Virus record (IMG/VR): IMGVR_UViG_3300025917_000001
Span: 62,001 to 126,000 of that record
DNA from: a virus
Reading direction: 5' to 3' (one strand)
Length of the DNA stretch: 64,000 nt
Shown: positions 30,090 to 42,100 of the stretch, piece after piece
Layout of the letters: every line of letters starts with the position of its first letter
Numbering within the stretch: the first letter of the stretch is position 1
Position numbers and translations under genes: made by a program
The notes under the pieces: generated by a model
The model's input: the letters and a program-made list of their open reading frames with translations, nothing else
Database searches by the model: none
What the model was told of the DNA's origin: nothing

Positions 30090-33000
30090 TCAGTCTTGTT
30101 TGGGGTGAGCAACAAAGACTTTGGCAAATCCATCCAGTACAACACAATACAGGCGGCTAACAGCAGATGTGATGTAATCCTTGTACGACTCTGTGAGAGT
30201 CTCCATGACAGCGGTTTGTTCTGCTCCCTCTTCGATGTCGTAAACAGGCTTGCATGTGTAACCCTCACCGCCAACAGCACATGCATCACTGTACACCAAA
30301 ACCAAACTTGGGTTGATAGGGTTCTTGAACAACTCGTGATCTGCAAGCTCAGCCAAAGTAAATTTACCAGTGCCAACCAAGTCAATAAAATTGCTGACAG
30401 CCCTGTGTTCAGGTAAGAGCTTGAAGTTGTTGCAGGAAGTGCGAAGAGCGTCATCAACAAACATCTTGATGAATGTAGCAGTTGTGTCGGTTACTTGGCG
30501 TGGTTGTGCATTAGGAACAACTGATGCAGGTTCAAATGCGCTGGCCCAATCACTAACAAATAATCTAACATGTGGTTGTTGTTGGTGTGCTGATGGCTTG
30601 ACCATCACATGGATTGCTGCGGTGTCAAAGTTTGGTATGTTGCTGTCGTCAGTTTCTTGGTGTGGGGTGACAGTTTCCTCGTAGTTACCACCATAAATGG
30701 ATTTGACGTGAAGTCCACAGCGCATAGAGAGCAAGTTGAGAAACACAAGCACATTCTCAATGATCTTGACAGCGGTAGCAAGCACAATCGTGTTGTTTGT
30801 TGTGTAGTAATCACAGAGTGGCATGCAGGCTTCGAACTCGTCCGATTTGTAGGTGATTGCCATGTTCTTCGAGACATGTGTAGTTGGATCAACAAAGACT
30901 GCGGCAGGTCTCAGAACGTCAACAGGCGATGTGGCAGGTATGTTTTGCGCAGAGTTGTTGAGTATGCCAACGACCATTGCACAAGCATTTGCTTGATCCG
31001 GCATAACATGATGGGCATATCTCTTGGTTTCAATCGATTTGCTAATGTCGACACCAATATCAGCCAACACGATCGAGTGCAACTCTTGGATTTTGACATA
31101 AGTTGGAATGAGCAAATCAACCACTTGAGGCAACCAAGGCGAGATGTAGATACCATTCCACCAGTTTTGGCTGATAGCCTCGATAAATGCACCGGTCATC
31201 AATCCTTTGTTGCTTGCAGCAGATTGTGCAAGTCTCTCAGTCACTTTCTCTCGGTACTCGATAATGTACTTGATAAAGTTGATACCAGAAACTGCTCTCA
31301 CCAACCTAGTGTATGAATCTTCACCATTTTCCTCACTTTGTTTGTCAATGGCACGCCACAATTCAGCTTCTTCGACAGGAAGATTGTTTGCTTGGTTCAC
31401 GATGGCTTTCCAGAATGGTGTAGCAACGAGAACATCTTTTGTCATGCCATTCCATGCTTGTTGAAATGATTCAATAAACTGTGCTTTGAGAAGTTTCAGT
31501 TCATGTGACTTGGTGAGGTAGTTTTCCCAGACGGTGGATTCGGATTCAGTTTGTTCTATCACGTAATCACCAAACTTTTTCGGTTCAGCCTTCTTTGCTT
31601 TGTTGAGTGAAGCCAAACTAGTAAATCCAGAGGCTTGAGTGAGGTAGCATCTAACAGCGCAAATGTATTCGAGCACAGAAACCTCGACTCTGTCATTGAT
31701 CCAGGCTTGAACTGTCTTGAACGTCTCATCGACCTTTGTCTGATGTTTCTTGACACTGGATTCAAGTTCGTGATACTCCATAATTGTTGATTGAAGTCCA
31801 TTTGTCGATTGATCAATGATGGTTTGATCATTGACAACAGCTGTAATGAGCGGTGCAAGTTTTTCTTTGAATGTTGATTGCTTCTGTTCTTCGTCTTGCA
31901 ATGCCTTGGTAAATTCATCTGCTTTTTTGTTTGTTATTTCAGCAGCTACCGACCAAGCGTTAAAGGCTTCAATGATGTCGTCGTTGCTGAAAACGTCCAT
32001 ATCAGCTTCTACTGGCACAAGGCTCGTCAACTCGTCAAATATGGCAGGTTGATCTGCGGAAATGATCTGCTTGCTAAAGTTGAGGAGTTTGTCAGTTTCG
32101 GTTTTGCACTGAGTGATTGGCTTGATGTATTGTGCTTGATCGATGAGTTTGCTCATTTTGTGGACCTCGTCAATTGCTTCACCGGTTTCTGTCAAAGCCA
32201 ACAAAAGCTCACTAGTGTCCTGTGCATTCTCAACGGCATGGAGCTTTGTTCTGGTAGTAGCAGCAAGCGAAGGTATTTTGCCAATAATTTGATCTAGTTG
32301 AGCTTGGTAATCGAATACAAATCCAACGTCGATAACTTCCTCAACTTCTTCAATTGCGTCCTCGGAACTGTCAGCAATTGGCTTTGGTTTTCGTTGTGTA
32401 GTTGTTGCTAAAGAGGAAAAATGTGAGTACAAAAAACAAGCAATTAAAAAACTCTACCTTTTTTTTGTGCTTTGGTCATTTGCGTGATTGCATTGCGGTT
32501 CTTCTCATGGATTTGTGTCATGAGGTTAATAACTGGTGCGACAGCAGCTAATCTTCTGCCCGAAATGACATTTTCAACATGCTTCTGTATTCTGATAGAG
32601 GCAGAGAGTTTCTCCGTTTCAGCGTTGGTTGCTTCCAAGTCATATGAATCTTTCATCAGATCAACAGTTGGAATGGCAAAATTGTCGAGGTAGAGAACAT
32701 TGGTGCAGATCTTGGGCTTTTTAGGTACATTCTCGTCATTCGAGGCTTGTGCTGCAGGTCTCTTGACACTCTTTGGAGCTTGAGTTGGTGCTGATGAACC
32801 TGCAGGTGTTGGTTTTGCAGCGGTTGCATCACCAAATGTCACACTCTTTTTTCCAGTTGCTGCTTGCACAAGTTTGTCTGCTTGGTTTGCGAGGTCACTA
32901 TCTGTTGGTTTTGGCTTTGGAACTGTCTTCAATTTGGTTTGTTTTGGGTCCTTTGGCGTTGATCCAGCTTTTGCCTTTGTTCCAAGAGTGTAGTAACAGG

Positions 33001-33822
33001 ACCTGCACAAGAAAACATCTTTGTTTGGTGCTTTCATGCCCTTTGGAAATGGATGCCACCTGTAATCTAGAAACGGAAATAAACAAAAAATGAAATCAAA
33101 GCGTTTTAGACTATACCTGCCGAGCCAATTTGATGTACATAAGGAAGTGGTGTGTTGGCTTGACAGTTGTAGCAAGGCCCACATCTGTCTTTGATTTGCA
33201 CAGGCTTTGTGGCGTTGATTTTCTTGTGAATAGCTGGTTTTTTCTTATCATTTTTCTTAGGTTCAGGTTTGTTATCGTCCTCTGATTCAGATTCACTTTC
33301 AGAACGTTCCTTGCGTTTGGAAGATCCCTTGGTTTTCTTCTTGTTGGACTTGTCATTGTCGCTTTCACTTTCCTCATTGTCATTATTGTGTTCATTCTCG
33401 GAATCAGTGTCTCCCTTCTTTTCCTGTATAGGTGTGATCAGCATTAAACAAAAACATCTAAACAATGGCGTACATTGTCAGAAGATCCCGATTCATTGCT
33501 GGACTCATCGTCATTGGTTTTCTTCGACTTTCCATAGTTGTCAATTGTAACTTTGTCGTTTGCATCACAGTCGATACACATACTAATTACGTGTTACGTT
33601 AAACAAATAGAAACGTACCCGTTAGTAGGAATTCGTTTGTTGAGTTTGTTCATAGCTTCAGGAATAATGTTCCCACATTTTACACAGACTAATAAAACGT
33701 TATGTCGCACAAGTAGAAAAATAATATAAGTAATATTACGCTATCGCTAAATCTATAATATATAATAATTACGACAAAGTCTAAAAAAATATATTTTACG
33801 TACGTGTTGGAATTGTAGACAT
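30090..33822 (-). CDS. Six-exon protein with zinc-ribbon N-terminus, 1143 aa
   Basis: Exons (minus strand): 33822-33804, 33688-33619, 33582-33474, 33423-33117, 33066-32458, 32407-30090. All five introns (115, 36, 50, 50 and 50 nt) are GT...AG and each join keeps the frame. The N-terminus carries CVKCGN and CIDCDAND, a four-Cys zinc ribbon built across three exons. An acidic/Lys region follows (ESESESEDDNKPEPKK), then more Cys pairs (CGPCYNCQAN, CRSCYYTLG). The last 780 residues are mostly helical with an Ala-rich core (FIEAISQNWWNGIYISPWLPQ), ending VFVAHPKQD. I recognise no family. Length and conservation of structure suggest a major virion or replication component. The minus-strand frames taken singly would look like three unrelated genes. 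Confidence 0.7.
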
Positions 33823-34222
33823 TCTGGGATAATTATTGTAGCGTTACGTAGTCACACAGAGTAAGTTTCGTGTTTGGATATACCAAGAAGGTAGTTTGGA
33901 TATACAGAAATGAAACAAAAAAATAAATGAAATAAAATTTTGAACCCCGTGCCATGCGTAAATCGGCATAAGTGGGTGTGAGTGATGACGTATGTGAGAG
34001 AAATCTCGGAACATCGACATGAGATGTAGCTTCTCGGCATGTTCGCTGAACTTTTTGTCCTACATTCCATACTTGCATTTGCGTTATTGTATGGACGTCA
34101 ATGCAAATATGGAACATAGGTCATGCTTATGTGTTTGTTTGTAGTCACTTGGGTCCTTTTGTATCAACCTGAGTGAATCCAAACAAACACATAATAAATT
34201 GTGATATTAACAAGTATATTAT
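33823..34222. other. Intergenic region without a supported gene
   Basis: 400 nt between the stop of 34223-34540 and the start of the six-exon gene. A minus-strand frame from ATG 34117 exists, but its composition is not protein-like. The region is AT-rich and presumably holds the promoter of the six-exon gene. Confidence 0.4.
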
Positions 34223-34540
34223 CTATCCAATGTTAGGTTCAACTTCGATGGTGACAGTTTCCGTCATTACATTTTCTGCTGTGATACATTTTATGAATTC
34301 TAGCCACTTTGTTTCTGCGTCTTTTGTGGTCATCCCTTTCACGCCGTCTGGGAAGTAACTTTGTAGTAGCTTCTTCGTGCCAATGGACTCAAATCCTTCG
34401 TTCAAAAAATATTTTATAATATCTCCTAAACAACCTAGAGCCCTTTCATCTTTTGTGAGAGAAGTATTTGATGCCCATTCGTTAATGATCTCGTCTATTT
34501 CTTCTTTTTTGTTGCGTGAATATTCACGACCTTGCGCCAT
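34223..34540 (-). CDS. Small acidic protein, 105 aa
   Basis: ATG at 34540 (MAQGREYSRNKKEEIDE). It looks helical and globular (IINEWASNTSLTKDERALGCLGDIIKYFLNEGFE), with an acidic end (TVTIEVEPNIG). No known motif. It stands alone between AT-rich regions, and its promoter faces the four-exon gene at 35143. Confidence 0.6.
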   Translation of the reverse strand: MAQGREYSRNKKEEIDEIINEWASNTSLTKDERALGCLGDIIKYFLNEGFESIGTKKLLQSYFPDGVKGMTTKDAETKWLEFIKCITAENVMTETVTIEVEPNIG

Positions 34541-35142
34541 AAAGAATGCAATAGTTGTTTTTTCCGTTCTTTTGCTTAACGTTTGTGAAATAAAAACTCA
34601 AGTAAGCAAGAAAAATGTTGTTTCATGGCTTGACGAGAACTGACGCGTGGCATAGGCTAGCATGCTTCAAGTCAAATTTTGTCGTTAGTTTAGATTTCAT
34701 ATTTTTTAAATTTCTCTATTTTTTTTATTTACCTTTACATTTACGATAAGCGTAATACGCTATACGTCAGGCAAATCGAACGCTAAGAAAATATCATTGA
34801 TATATATCATAAACATTATATTGAAGCAAAGTAAGTTTAATTAACAAAATATTACATCGCTAATGAAACGCAACAATATGGAATAATTATTTCTGATTTT
34901 TCGAACAATTTTTTGTTACGAAATCATCATGTATTATATAATATATGATATTTTGCTATCAGCGAAATTTCTAAAATTATGATTGTGAAGTTTTCATAAC
35001 GGTTGATTAACTTTGATCTTGTCGTTTATTAAATTTATCCGGCATCTTGTGTTAAAATATTTTGCAAAGTTAGTAGATCAGTTTGAAAAAACAAGTGAAG
35101 CGCGTCATGCTAAAACAGACTGACTCATGATTTTCTGTTCAG
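34541..35142. promoter_or_regulatory. AT-rich divergent promoter region, about 600 bp
   Basis: Very AT-rich, with long T runs and ATATATAT-type blocks, between two divergent genes. There is no supported ORF. Just before the ATG at 35143 a TTTCTGTTCAG could be a splice acceptor, so an untranslated or tiny upstream exon is possible. Several TATA-like stretches exist, but none is distinctive enough to name. Confidence 0.4.
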
Positions 35143-36838
35143 ATGACATCCATTGAAGCTGATAAGAGAAAACGTGAACAAGAAGATACATTAACAGCAT
35201 CATCCAAACGAAGCAAGAAGCAAACAAAAACAATACAATCTGATCCTGAACTTCAAGCTAAATTCCCTGAAAATGCTGACAAGTACATTGAAATCACAGA
35301 CCGTGTTTTAGCACAAGCCAATCCAACAGTAAGTGTAAAAAACACAAACACCGTCTAAGTTTTTCTAGGGTGGTAAAGTTCGCCATTACGAGATAACAAA
35401 GAAGCTCGAAAATGGAGACATAACAAAGGACTTGATACTCTGTCAAGTTGTTGCTGTCTACCGTGAAGATCTCATTAAAGCCTTTCTTAAGAAGCAAGGT
35501 ATGGATGTACAGACATGGGAGGATCCAGTGTCGTTCAACAAAACAACAATCGCTTCAATTAAGGCAATCAAAGAAAGCATGCAGAAACCTGCACAAACAC
35601 AAGAACCTGCACCAGCTGCACCAAAACAAGCGGATACACAAACGCAACCAACACCAACTTCTGCTCCTCAGACAGTAAAAAAAACACAATCTGTAAGTGA
35701 TCACTTGAAATTGGACAACAGAACTAACAGAAATTCAGATACTCGATTTTGACGACGATGAAGATGTAGATACAGAAAAAGCACCGGAAACTAAAAGCCT
35801 AACTAATGTCGCAAATGACAACAACAAAAAGGATCAAGTTAATGAACCTGTGCAGGCCGTTCGCTTACCAATAACGCAAGCCAAACAGGAACATATGCCT
35901 GCTATTGTGGAAGCAATATCAAACGCAGCACAGAACATGCACATTGAACACCAAGAACAAGAACCCCAGTATCAACAAGTACAACAACCAGTCGAGATGC
36001 CAAGAGGTAAGTGTTCGATGTCTTTTTAGTTCATGTTACTTACATTTCAGATGAGAATGGACTTGCTTTTCCGTTCATGTTTTTTGAACCTGGTTCATAC
36101 CCAACTGAGCCAAACAATATGACAAACAGCGAATTCCAAACACTTGTAAATCAGATGAAGTCATTGGAAACACAGTTCAGAAACTCTGAAGCTCGCAAAG
36201 AAGCACAAATTAGGGAGCTTTCAACTGTCCTAGAACAAAAGGATACCGAAATCAAACAGCTTGCTAAGGAGATATCAAAAAAGGAAGGAACGATAAAAAC
36301 ACTCACAGCTGAAAAAGAGGTCATACAACAACAATTAACAAATGTGCTTGAACGGGCAAAGGACAAAGCACCAAAGGGATCACGCGAGGCAGAAGCAGAT
36401 GCATACACACATGTTATATCGCGCATACTGGTAACGCTTCAACAAACGCACAAACCTGAGCTTACACACATGATGTCCCAATTCCTTAATGACGTGGCGC
36501 GTTTTACTACTGTATTCCAACACATTCATAACGGCCTGAGTGTTGTTGTGCAATCAATGCAACACATAGAAGGTGTCTCAAACATGTATGGAGTCAATCC
36601 AACACCAGAAGTAATCAAGGAATCGATGAAGGAAGCTATGAAGAAAAATGAGCACCGTGGGCTTGTACAGCAGCAACAACAGCCAATGAGAAATCAAGTA
36701 TCAAACAAGCATGATATGGCACATGATCAAAACATGAGTGACGTTGCATCAATGGTCCTAAACACAGATGAGGCACTTTATTTTATGCTCAACAACGGAC
36801 AAGTGGAGGATTACTCGATAGACCCTACACAAATGTAA
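35143..36838 (+). CDS. Four-exon coiled-coil protein, 521 aa
   Basis: Exons 35143-35328, 35369-35692, 35739-36006 and 36051-36838 join in frame. The introns are only 40, 46, 44 nt long, each starting GTAAGT and ending in CTAG, TTCAG or TTTCAG. The start (MTSIEADKRKREQED) is charged. The next part reads GGKVRHYEITKKLENGDITKDLILC, followed by a Gln/Pro/Ala-rich linker and an acidic patch (ILDFDDDEDVDTE). A heptad-rich coiled coil follows (LETQFRNSEARKEAQIRELS and on), then a C-terminal globular part (THMMSQFLNDVARF). Function is unknown. Read without splicing, only fragments would be called. Confidence 0.7.
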
Positions 36839-36921
36839 CACATCAGATGAGCCAAAGTGTGTATAATTTAGCGGAATAAAAGATATGTACTCGATACTGG
36901 TTTATTTATTATTTTCTTTCA

Positions 36922-37566
36922 TCATGAGATGTATCTGTTGGATGAATATGTATACCCATTTGCAAGCATCAAAATGCCTTCTTCGTCAAAGTCACCAAGT
37001 TGATAATCATTATCAGGGTAGTCAGAGTTTAATACACCGATCCTTTTCAGCGTTTCGGCAAGTAACTCTGTACAAAAATAACCAGTTGTGTCTGGTTCGT
37101 TTGTTCTCCACACAGCTCCAATCAGTTCGCCAATATTCTCTTCATATGGCTTGTTTGAAACCTCTCTGGCAAAGTCCAAAATAATTCTTGTCATTTTCCT
37201 TCTCAGTTTTGATGCCTCTTTTTTGTCTTTGTGTGTGTGTAGGCGACGGTATGCAATTGGTAAACCACCATAAGTCTCGATCTTAGTGCGCAATGAAACG
37301 AGTTTTGGACCAGTTTTGAATGTGTTTGTCAACTCATCACGCGGTTCTTCTTCTTTTGTAGATTCAAACAAATAAGGATCTTTATGTCCATCCAGTTTTA
37401 CAACGATTCCACAATGACTCCAATAAGCCATACTTGATGTTGCTCGTACAATGTCTGAGAACGTTCCCTCTCCAGAGAACAACATAATGTCACCGGTTCG
37501 TGCATCATCAAGGAACTCTTCAAACTTTACAACCTGTTTGAAATCTCTTGAGTGATCGTTACCCAT
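36922..37566 (-). CDS. Permuted NlpC/P60-type (papain-like) cysteine peptidase homologue, 214 aa
   Basis: ATG at 37566. It starts MGNDHS, a plausible N-myristoylation site. The order of the catalytic residues is that of the permuted NlpC/P60 (YiiX/LRAT-like) group: TGDIMLFSGEGTFSDIVRA, then WSHCGIVVKLDG with the active-site His, later TGYFCTELLAETLKRIGV with the Cys. Such enzymes hydrolyse or transfer amide, ester or thioester bonds; viral members can be lipid-associated. A second member lies at 52754. Substrate unknown; the family call is well supported by motif order and spacing. Confidence 0.75.
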   Translation of the reverse strand: MGNDHSRDFKQVVKFEEFLDDARTGDIMLFSGEGTFSDIVRATSSMAYWSHCGIVVKLDGHKDPYLFESTKEEEPRDELTNTFKTGPKLVSLRTKIETYGGLPIAYRRLHTHKDKKEASKLRRKMTRIILDFAREVSNKPYEENIGELIGAVWRTNEPDTTGYFCTELLAETLKRIGVLNSDYPDNDYQLGDFDEEGILMLANGYTYSSNRYIS

Positions 37567-37677
37567 GGTTTAAGCGTTGTTTTTTTTTCGTTTACTTATG
37601 GATCGTTATAATTTGTTTTTCCAATGTTTGATTCGCAAAACTGTGTCAAAATGGCGACAATTTGTCACTCATGCAGT

Positions 37678-38148
37678 TTATTTAACTTTGATGTTTGCTA
37701 TTATGTCATCTGATTCGATATCATATCGCTTTGCTAACAGTAGTTCTATTTCCCTTGCAGCACGTAATGTTGCATTAGCAAATAATATACAGTCATCGGA
37801 AGAGAGATGGGGAGTGTTCGATGTACAATATGTGTTTTCAGCATGAGAGATATGTGGTCTGGCCCAGTTATCCTTGAAATTGTTCTTTTCTTCCAAGTCG
37901 TTTAACATATTGTGATATTTGGATATTTTGTCTTTTAGGTAAGGTGTTACTTTATCGTTGATCAGATCGTTGTTCAGTACATATTGAAGTGATAGCAGTG
38001 TTTTGTATGTATGTAAAATGTCTCTGCAGTCATTGCAGGCGAAGTTCTTGCAGGCCCTCTGTGATGTCCTAGGCAAAATCTGATATCCGTTTCCACATCG
38101 TATACATATAGTATACACTTCCGTGAGTTTATTAGGAGACTTAAACAT
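37678..38148 (-). CDS. Zinc-ribbon protein, 156 aa
   Basis: ATG at 38148. The N-terminus holds CIRCGNGYQILPRTSQ, then ACKNFACNDCRD, a Cys-rich finger with CxxC and CxxxxCxxC pairs. The rest is helical and ends with an acidic/charged segment (AREIELLLAKRYDIESDD). The first Cys pair resembles that in the 1143-aa six-exon product (CVKCGN), so the two may share an ancestral ribbon. Role unknown; protein or nucleic acid binding is possible. Confidence 0.55.
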   Translation of the reverse strand: MFKSPNKLTEVYTICIRCGNGYQILPRTSQRACKNFACNDCRDILHTYKTLLSLQYVLNNDLINDKVTPYLKDKISKYHNMLNDLEEKNNFKDNWARPHISHAENTYCTSNTPHLSSDDCILFANATLRAAREIELLLAKRYDIESDDIIANIKVK

Positions 38149-38280
38149 GCTGGTTTGAATTCAGTTTTTGAATATCGTCTTATCAACAATAAAGACTTTA
38201 ACTTTTAATTTAAAAACATTGATTGACAAAGTGTGTACCTTGGCATAGTATACACTGGCTTGTAACATTACACCCTCACA

Positions 38281-38580
38281 ACCCCCATATAAATTGATAT
38301 CATATATATCATATGTTAAGGAATAAGTGACTGACCAAAAGTTGAGACCCGCATAAAAATGCAGTTGCTATGGAAACATTGAAATTTCTTCGAACTTTCA
38401 GTCAACGTTACTAGGTTTACTTCGGATATTAAACGGATAAGTCAACCTAGTAACGTTGACTGAAAGTTCCGTGAATTTTCCAAATAACCATGGCAATTGC
38501 ATTTTTATGCGGGTCTCAACTTTTGGTCAGTCACTTATTCCTTAACATATGATATATATGATATCAATTTATATGGGGGT
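38281..38580. repeat. Palindromic element, copy 5 (long form, mosaic arms)
   Basis: Outer arms are standard. The left inner arm is type A (CTATGGAAACATTGAAATTTC), the right inner arm is type B (AATTTTCCAAATAACCATGG). It lies upstream of the capsid gene, between divergent genes, unlike most copies. Confidence 0.95.
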
Positions 38581-39133
38581 CCAAGTAACAAAAACGACAG
38601 ACACATAATCAAGCGATGGTTACTTTAAAGTTTTTGTTAGGGTTTGTTGAACCGAACAAAACACAACTATACATGTATATGTTTGGGGACACGACACAGT
38701 TTACCATAATCCAGCTCTATACGCTACAAGAACGTAATCTGTATTTTTTGGTACATTGATTGTTGACGATCAAAACATGTAAGTGCTAAACATCCATATT
38801 GGATAGACATAATGAAATACGTTTCAAAGAACATTTTTTTGATGGGGTAATTGTTGTAGACAAACAACAAGTATTTTGTATTTTTTTGTCTATTTAACTG
38901 TAGCACGTTGCGGTACACAGTATTACCTACCACACGTAACACAAACAACAAAAGTCTCCCTTTCTTGTTACCAGGGAAGGAGTGTGTTACTGTTTTTCTT
39001 TTAAGTCAACATACACTTATATTCAATTCACTAGTAACCCAGTGTAACAACCTTTTGTAACACGCACTAACTGGGTAGAAGACTTTTTTAAATTTCATAT
39101 AGACGAAAGACCAAACTATAACACATATACAAA
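38581..39133 (+). promoter_or_regulatory. Upstream region of the capsid gene
   Basis: About 550 nt between palindrome 5 and the capsid ATG. It has a hairpin (AACCCAGTG near 39036, CACTAACTGGGT near 39066) and a TATA-like CTATAACACATATAC directly before the ATG. The minus-strand frame at 38724-38951 lacks an ATG start and is not supported. Confidence 0.4.
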
Positions 39134-42100
39134 ATGGCGATGATGCAACAACAACTCTCGGGATACCCAGATGCAAGAATGGAGCTAACAAAGGGCTCAA
39201 TAGCTGATGAACTCGGCATCATAAGAGAGTTTTACGGACCACCCAAGTACCAAACATTCAGAGCGTCTGAAGGACGACCATTAGACTCGACCACATTGGC
39301 GTACGAGTACGAAGGCAACAACGAGCACATCACAGACATCTTCCATACAAACTTTGTTGATGGAACTGGTTGGTTCTTTGCTTTTGCTCCACTCAGACGC
39401 ACTCTCGGAATGAACCAGAGTGTGTCAGTATACTCGTTTGATAGACACGCTATGGAACCTGCACCAGAAGACACAGTTCCAAGAGATGTCACACATAGAA
39501 GAGAAGACTTTGAGGAAGGTCTTACAAGATACAATGTAGGATCAACTGCAAGACACGACTGGTTCAAGAGACCAGAAGGAAGAAAGTTGATGGAAATGAA
39601 CTACACCAGTATGATTTCTGGTGGTTGGATCACTGCCAAGATGATCATTCAACAAGCTGTTGCAAACGGCAAATCCCACTGGGCAACTTGGGAAATGATG
39701 CACGGAACAGCGTATGCAAACGTAATGGAAGCTATGCAAACTGAAATCGAGCAATTCGGTGCTCTTTCAAAGGACAACAAAGCCATCTACAAACTTTACG
39801 GTGCCGCACAAGAAGCAACACGCGATCAACCTGTCGACTTTAACATGATCGTCCTCGGAAAAGGATCACTCAACTTTTTGGCCTTCTCTTCAACATACGA
39901 AACCGAAGTTTACCGTCGCGGAGAAGCAGTTGTGCAAGAAAGACTTTCACTCGGAGCCAAATCAATGAAGAATCTGTTCCCTGGTGTCACCATCTGGGAA
40001 GATGATGTGTTCACACTTCAAAACGTTGGACCTGATCAAATTAACCAATTCGTGCGTACCGCAACCATCGGAAGATACATGGTTGTAGACGGATCAGACT
40101 TTGGAGAACACATGGAAACATACCCTGCAAGCAAGGTTCTCAGCATAAAGCATGCTTCTATGGACATTGACAACTGGAAGAAACTCAGCATTTACACATT
40201 GATTGACAAATGCTGCAGATGGAAACCTGGAACTGATGATCTTGAAGATTGGGTACAAGGTCTCATTGACAATCATGAAGCTGTTCTTCAAGGAGCTGGT
40301 GTCAAATTGCACCATGAAGATTTACTTGACCCTTACGTATGGAGAGATACTTCATACGTTTCAAAGAACAGTCCTACAAACAGTGGATATCATGTTATTG
40401 AACACTGGGGTGACATGGACAAGCACTACTTCACAATCAGACAGAATGCATTGTTTGGAGAACGAGCAGCAAAACTTGTCAGAAAGGAACTTAAAGAAAC
40501 GGAACTTGAAGAAATCAGACAACTCAAGTCCCTGATCGACCAACTTTACAATGTCGAAGAGACAATCGATGAATCAGTTGAAGGATTCTTCTTTGCTGTT
40601 ACAGCAAATCCTGAAAACAAACAAAAACCTGGATCTACCATGCTTAAGGCTAACAGACATGGATGTGTTCAACTTCCATCTGTCGATGCAAATGTTGGAA
40701 TTGAATTGACCAAGTCTATTAGAGGTATGGAAACGGCTGGCTCCGCATTACCTAACGGTGCTCTTTACATTGTTGATCCTGCAACACAGAGACGTCATTA
40801 TGTTTGGGCTGCTTATCCAGAAGCACCAATAGATAATAAGATTGTCGTCAACAGAGATGATCAAGTATTTGGAGGTGTACCTAGAGACATCCCTGTCACT
40901 GGAGTGACAATAACAGTGCAAAATGGACAAGCATTAGGTTTGCCTGGTCATCCAGCTTTCTATTTCCTTGCGCCTATCAATACCTTTGGATACATCACAC
41001 CAACCGGTGAAGCACCAAGATGGTGGGCAGTTGATAATACAGATCCGAGATCACAAGATGATAGACCAGTGGAATCGCTTGCAGGATACAGATCTTTTGT
41101 CTCTAGAATTAAATTTAATGGTAGCACAAGCAACATTACTGAAGATGTTGGCAGTGACATGATGGGAATTAGATCTGTTAAGCTTGTTAATGCACCAGGA
41201 ACACCTGTCGGTTATGGACTGATTACCGGTATGCGCACCCTTGCACAGATGTACAACGACAAGAACAGCAGAGGATGGGATATGGAAATGTGTAAAACTG
41301 CATCTGCTGGTATGGCATCTGCTGATAAGATGGCCAGAATATTGATCAGAATGACACCTGGATGTGAACTCCTCGATACAAGATACACACTTGCATACAT
41401 GGAATCTCAAAATGAAGAAACAAACAAAATCAACAATTTACTCAGCAATTTGTTCGATCATGTCAAATACCCAGTTTGGTCCAGATTGCCAGGACCACTG
41501 TCCCAATTCGGTGACCTTGTTGGCATCCAAACAAGCGTTCACGGAGACAAAACTGTTAGACCAGAACAACACAAACCCCAGATAGAGAGATCTGTCCTGG
41601 AAGCGATTTTACACGGTATGGGATTTGGAGTTGAGGATGGACAATACGTTATTGGACCAACAAGAGTACCAGGAGCTACACTCCTTGAAACTCTCAGAGA
41701 AATATTGCATAATGTTTCGGTTGACGCAAAAATAAGAGAAGCTTGTATTGACTCTAGCAAAAGAAAGAGACTGTTTGCCAATTATGAGAGCAAAGTCGGC
41801 AAAGCCACCGCCGAGTACCTCTTAAAAATCGGAAAGGGAAAACACAGTGCCAAGTTCGCTAGCGCCTTTGCTTTACTTGTTTCGGCCGGAAAAGTTTTAT
41901 CTCAACGTGTTGATTTGTTCAATGCACTCCTTGGTATGGCTGGATCAAACAATGTTGTAACAGCAGACGATGTATCACAAGTTGTACAACGTTCAAAGAA
42001 CTTCCGCGAAGTCAAAAGCAAGACATACAGCGCTGCTGTTGACGATACATTATCTGAACTCAACGAAGCCAGCGAAAGATCAGGCACCGATTCAGATTAT

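Noticed and set aside
33833-34117. Minus-strand 94-codon ORF
   Set aside because: Composition is not protein-like, and the region sits between two genes on the same strand with no supporting motif.
38724-38951. Minus-strand 75-codon ORF upstream of the capsid gene
   Set aside because: It has no ATG near its beginning and an unusual composition; it lies in what looks like a promoter region.
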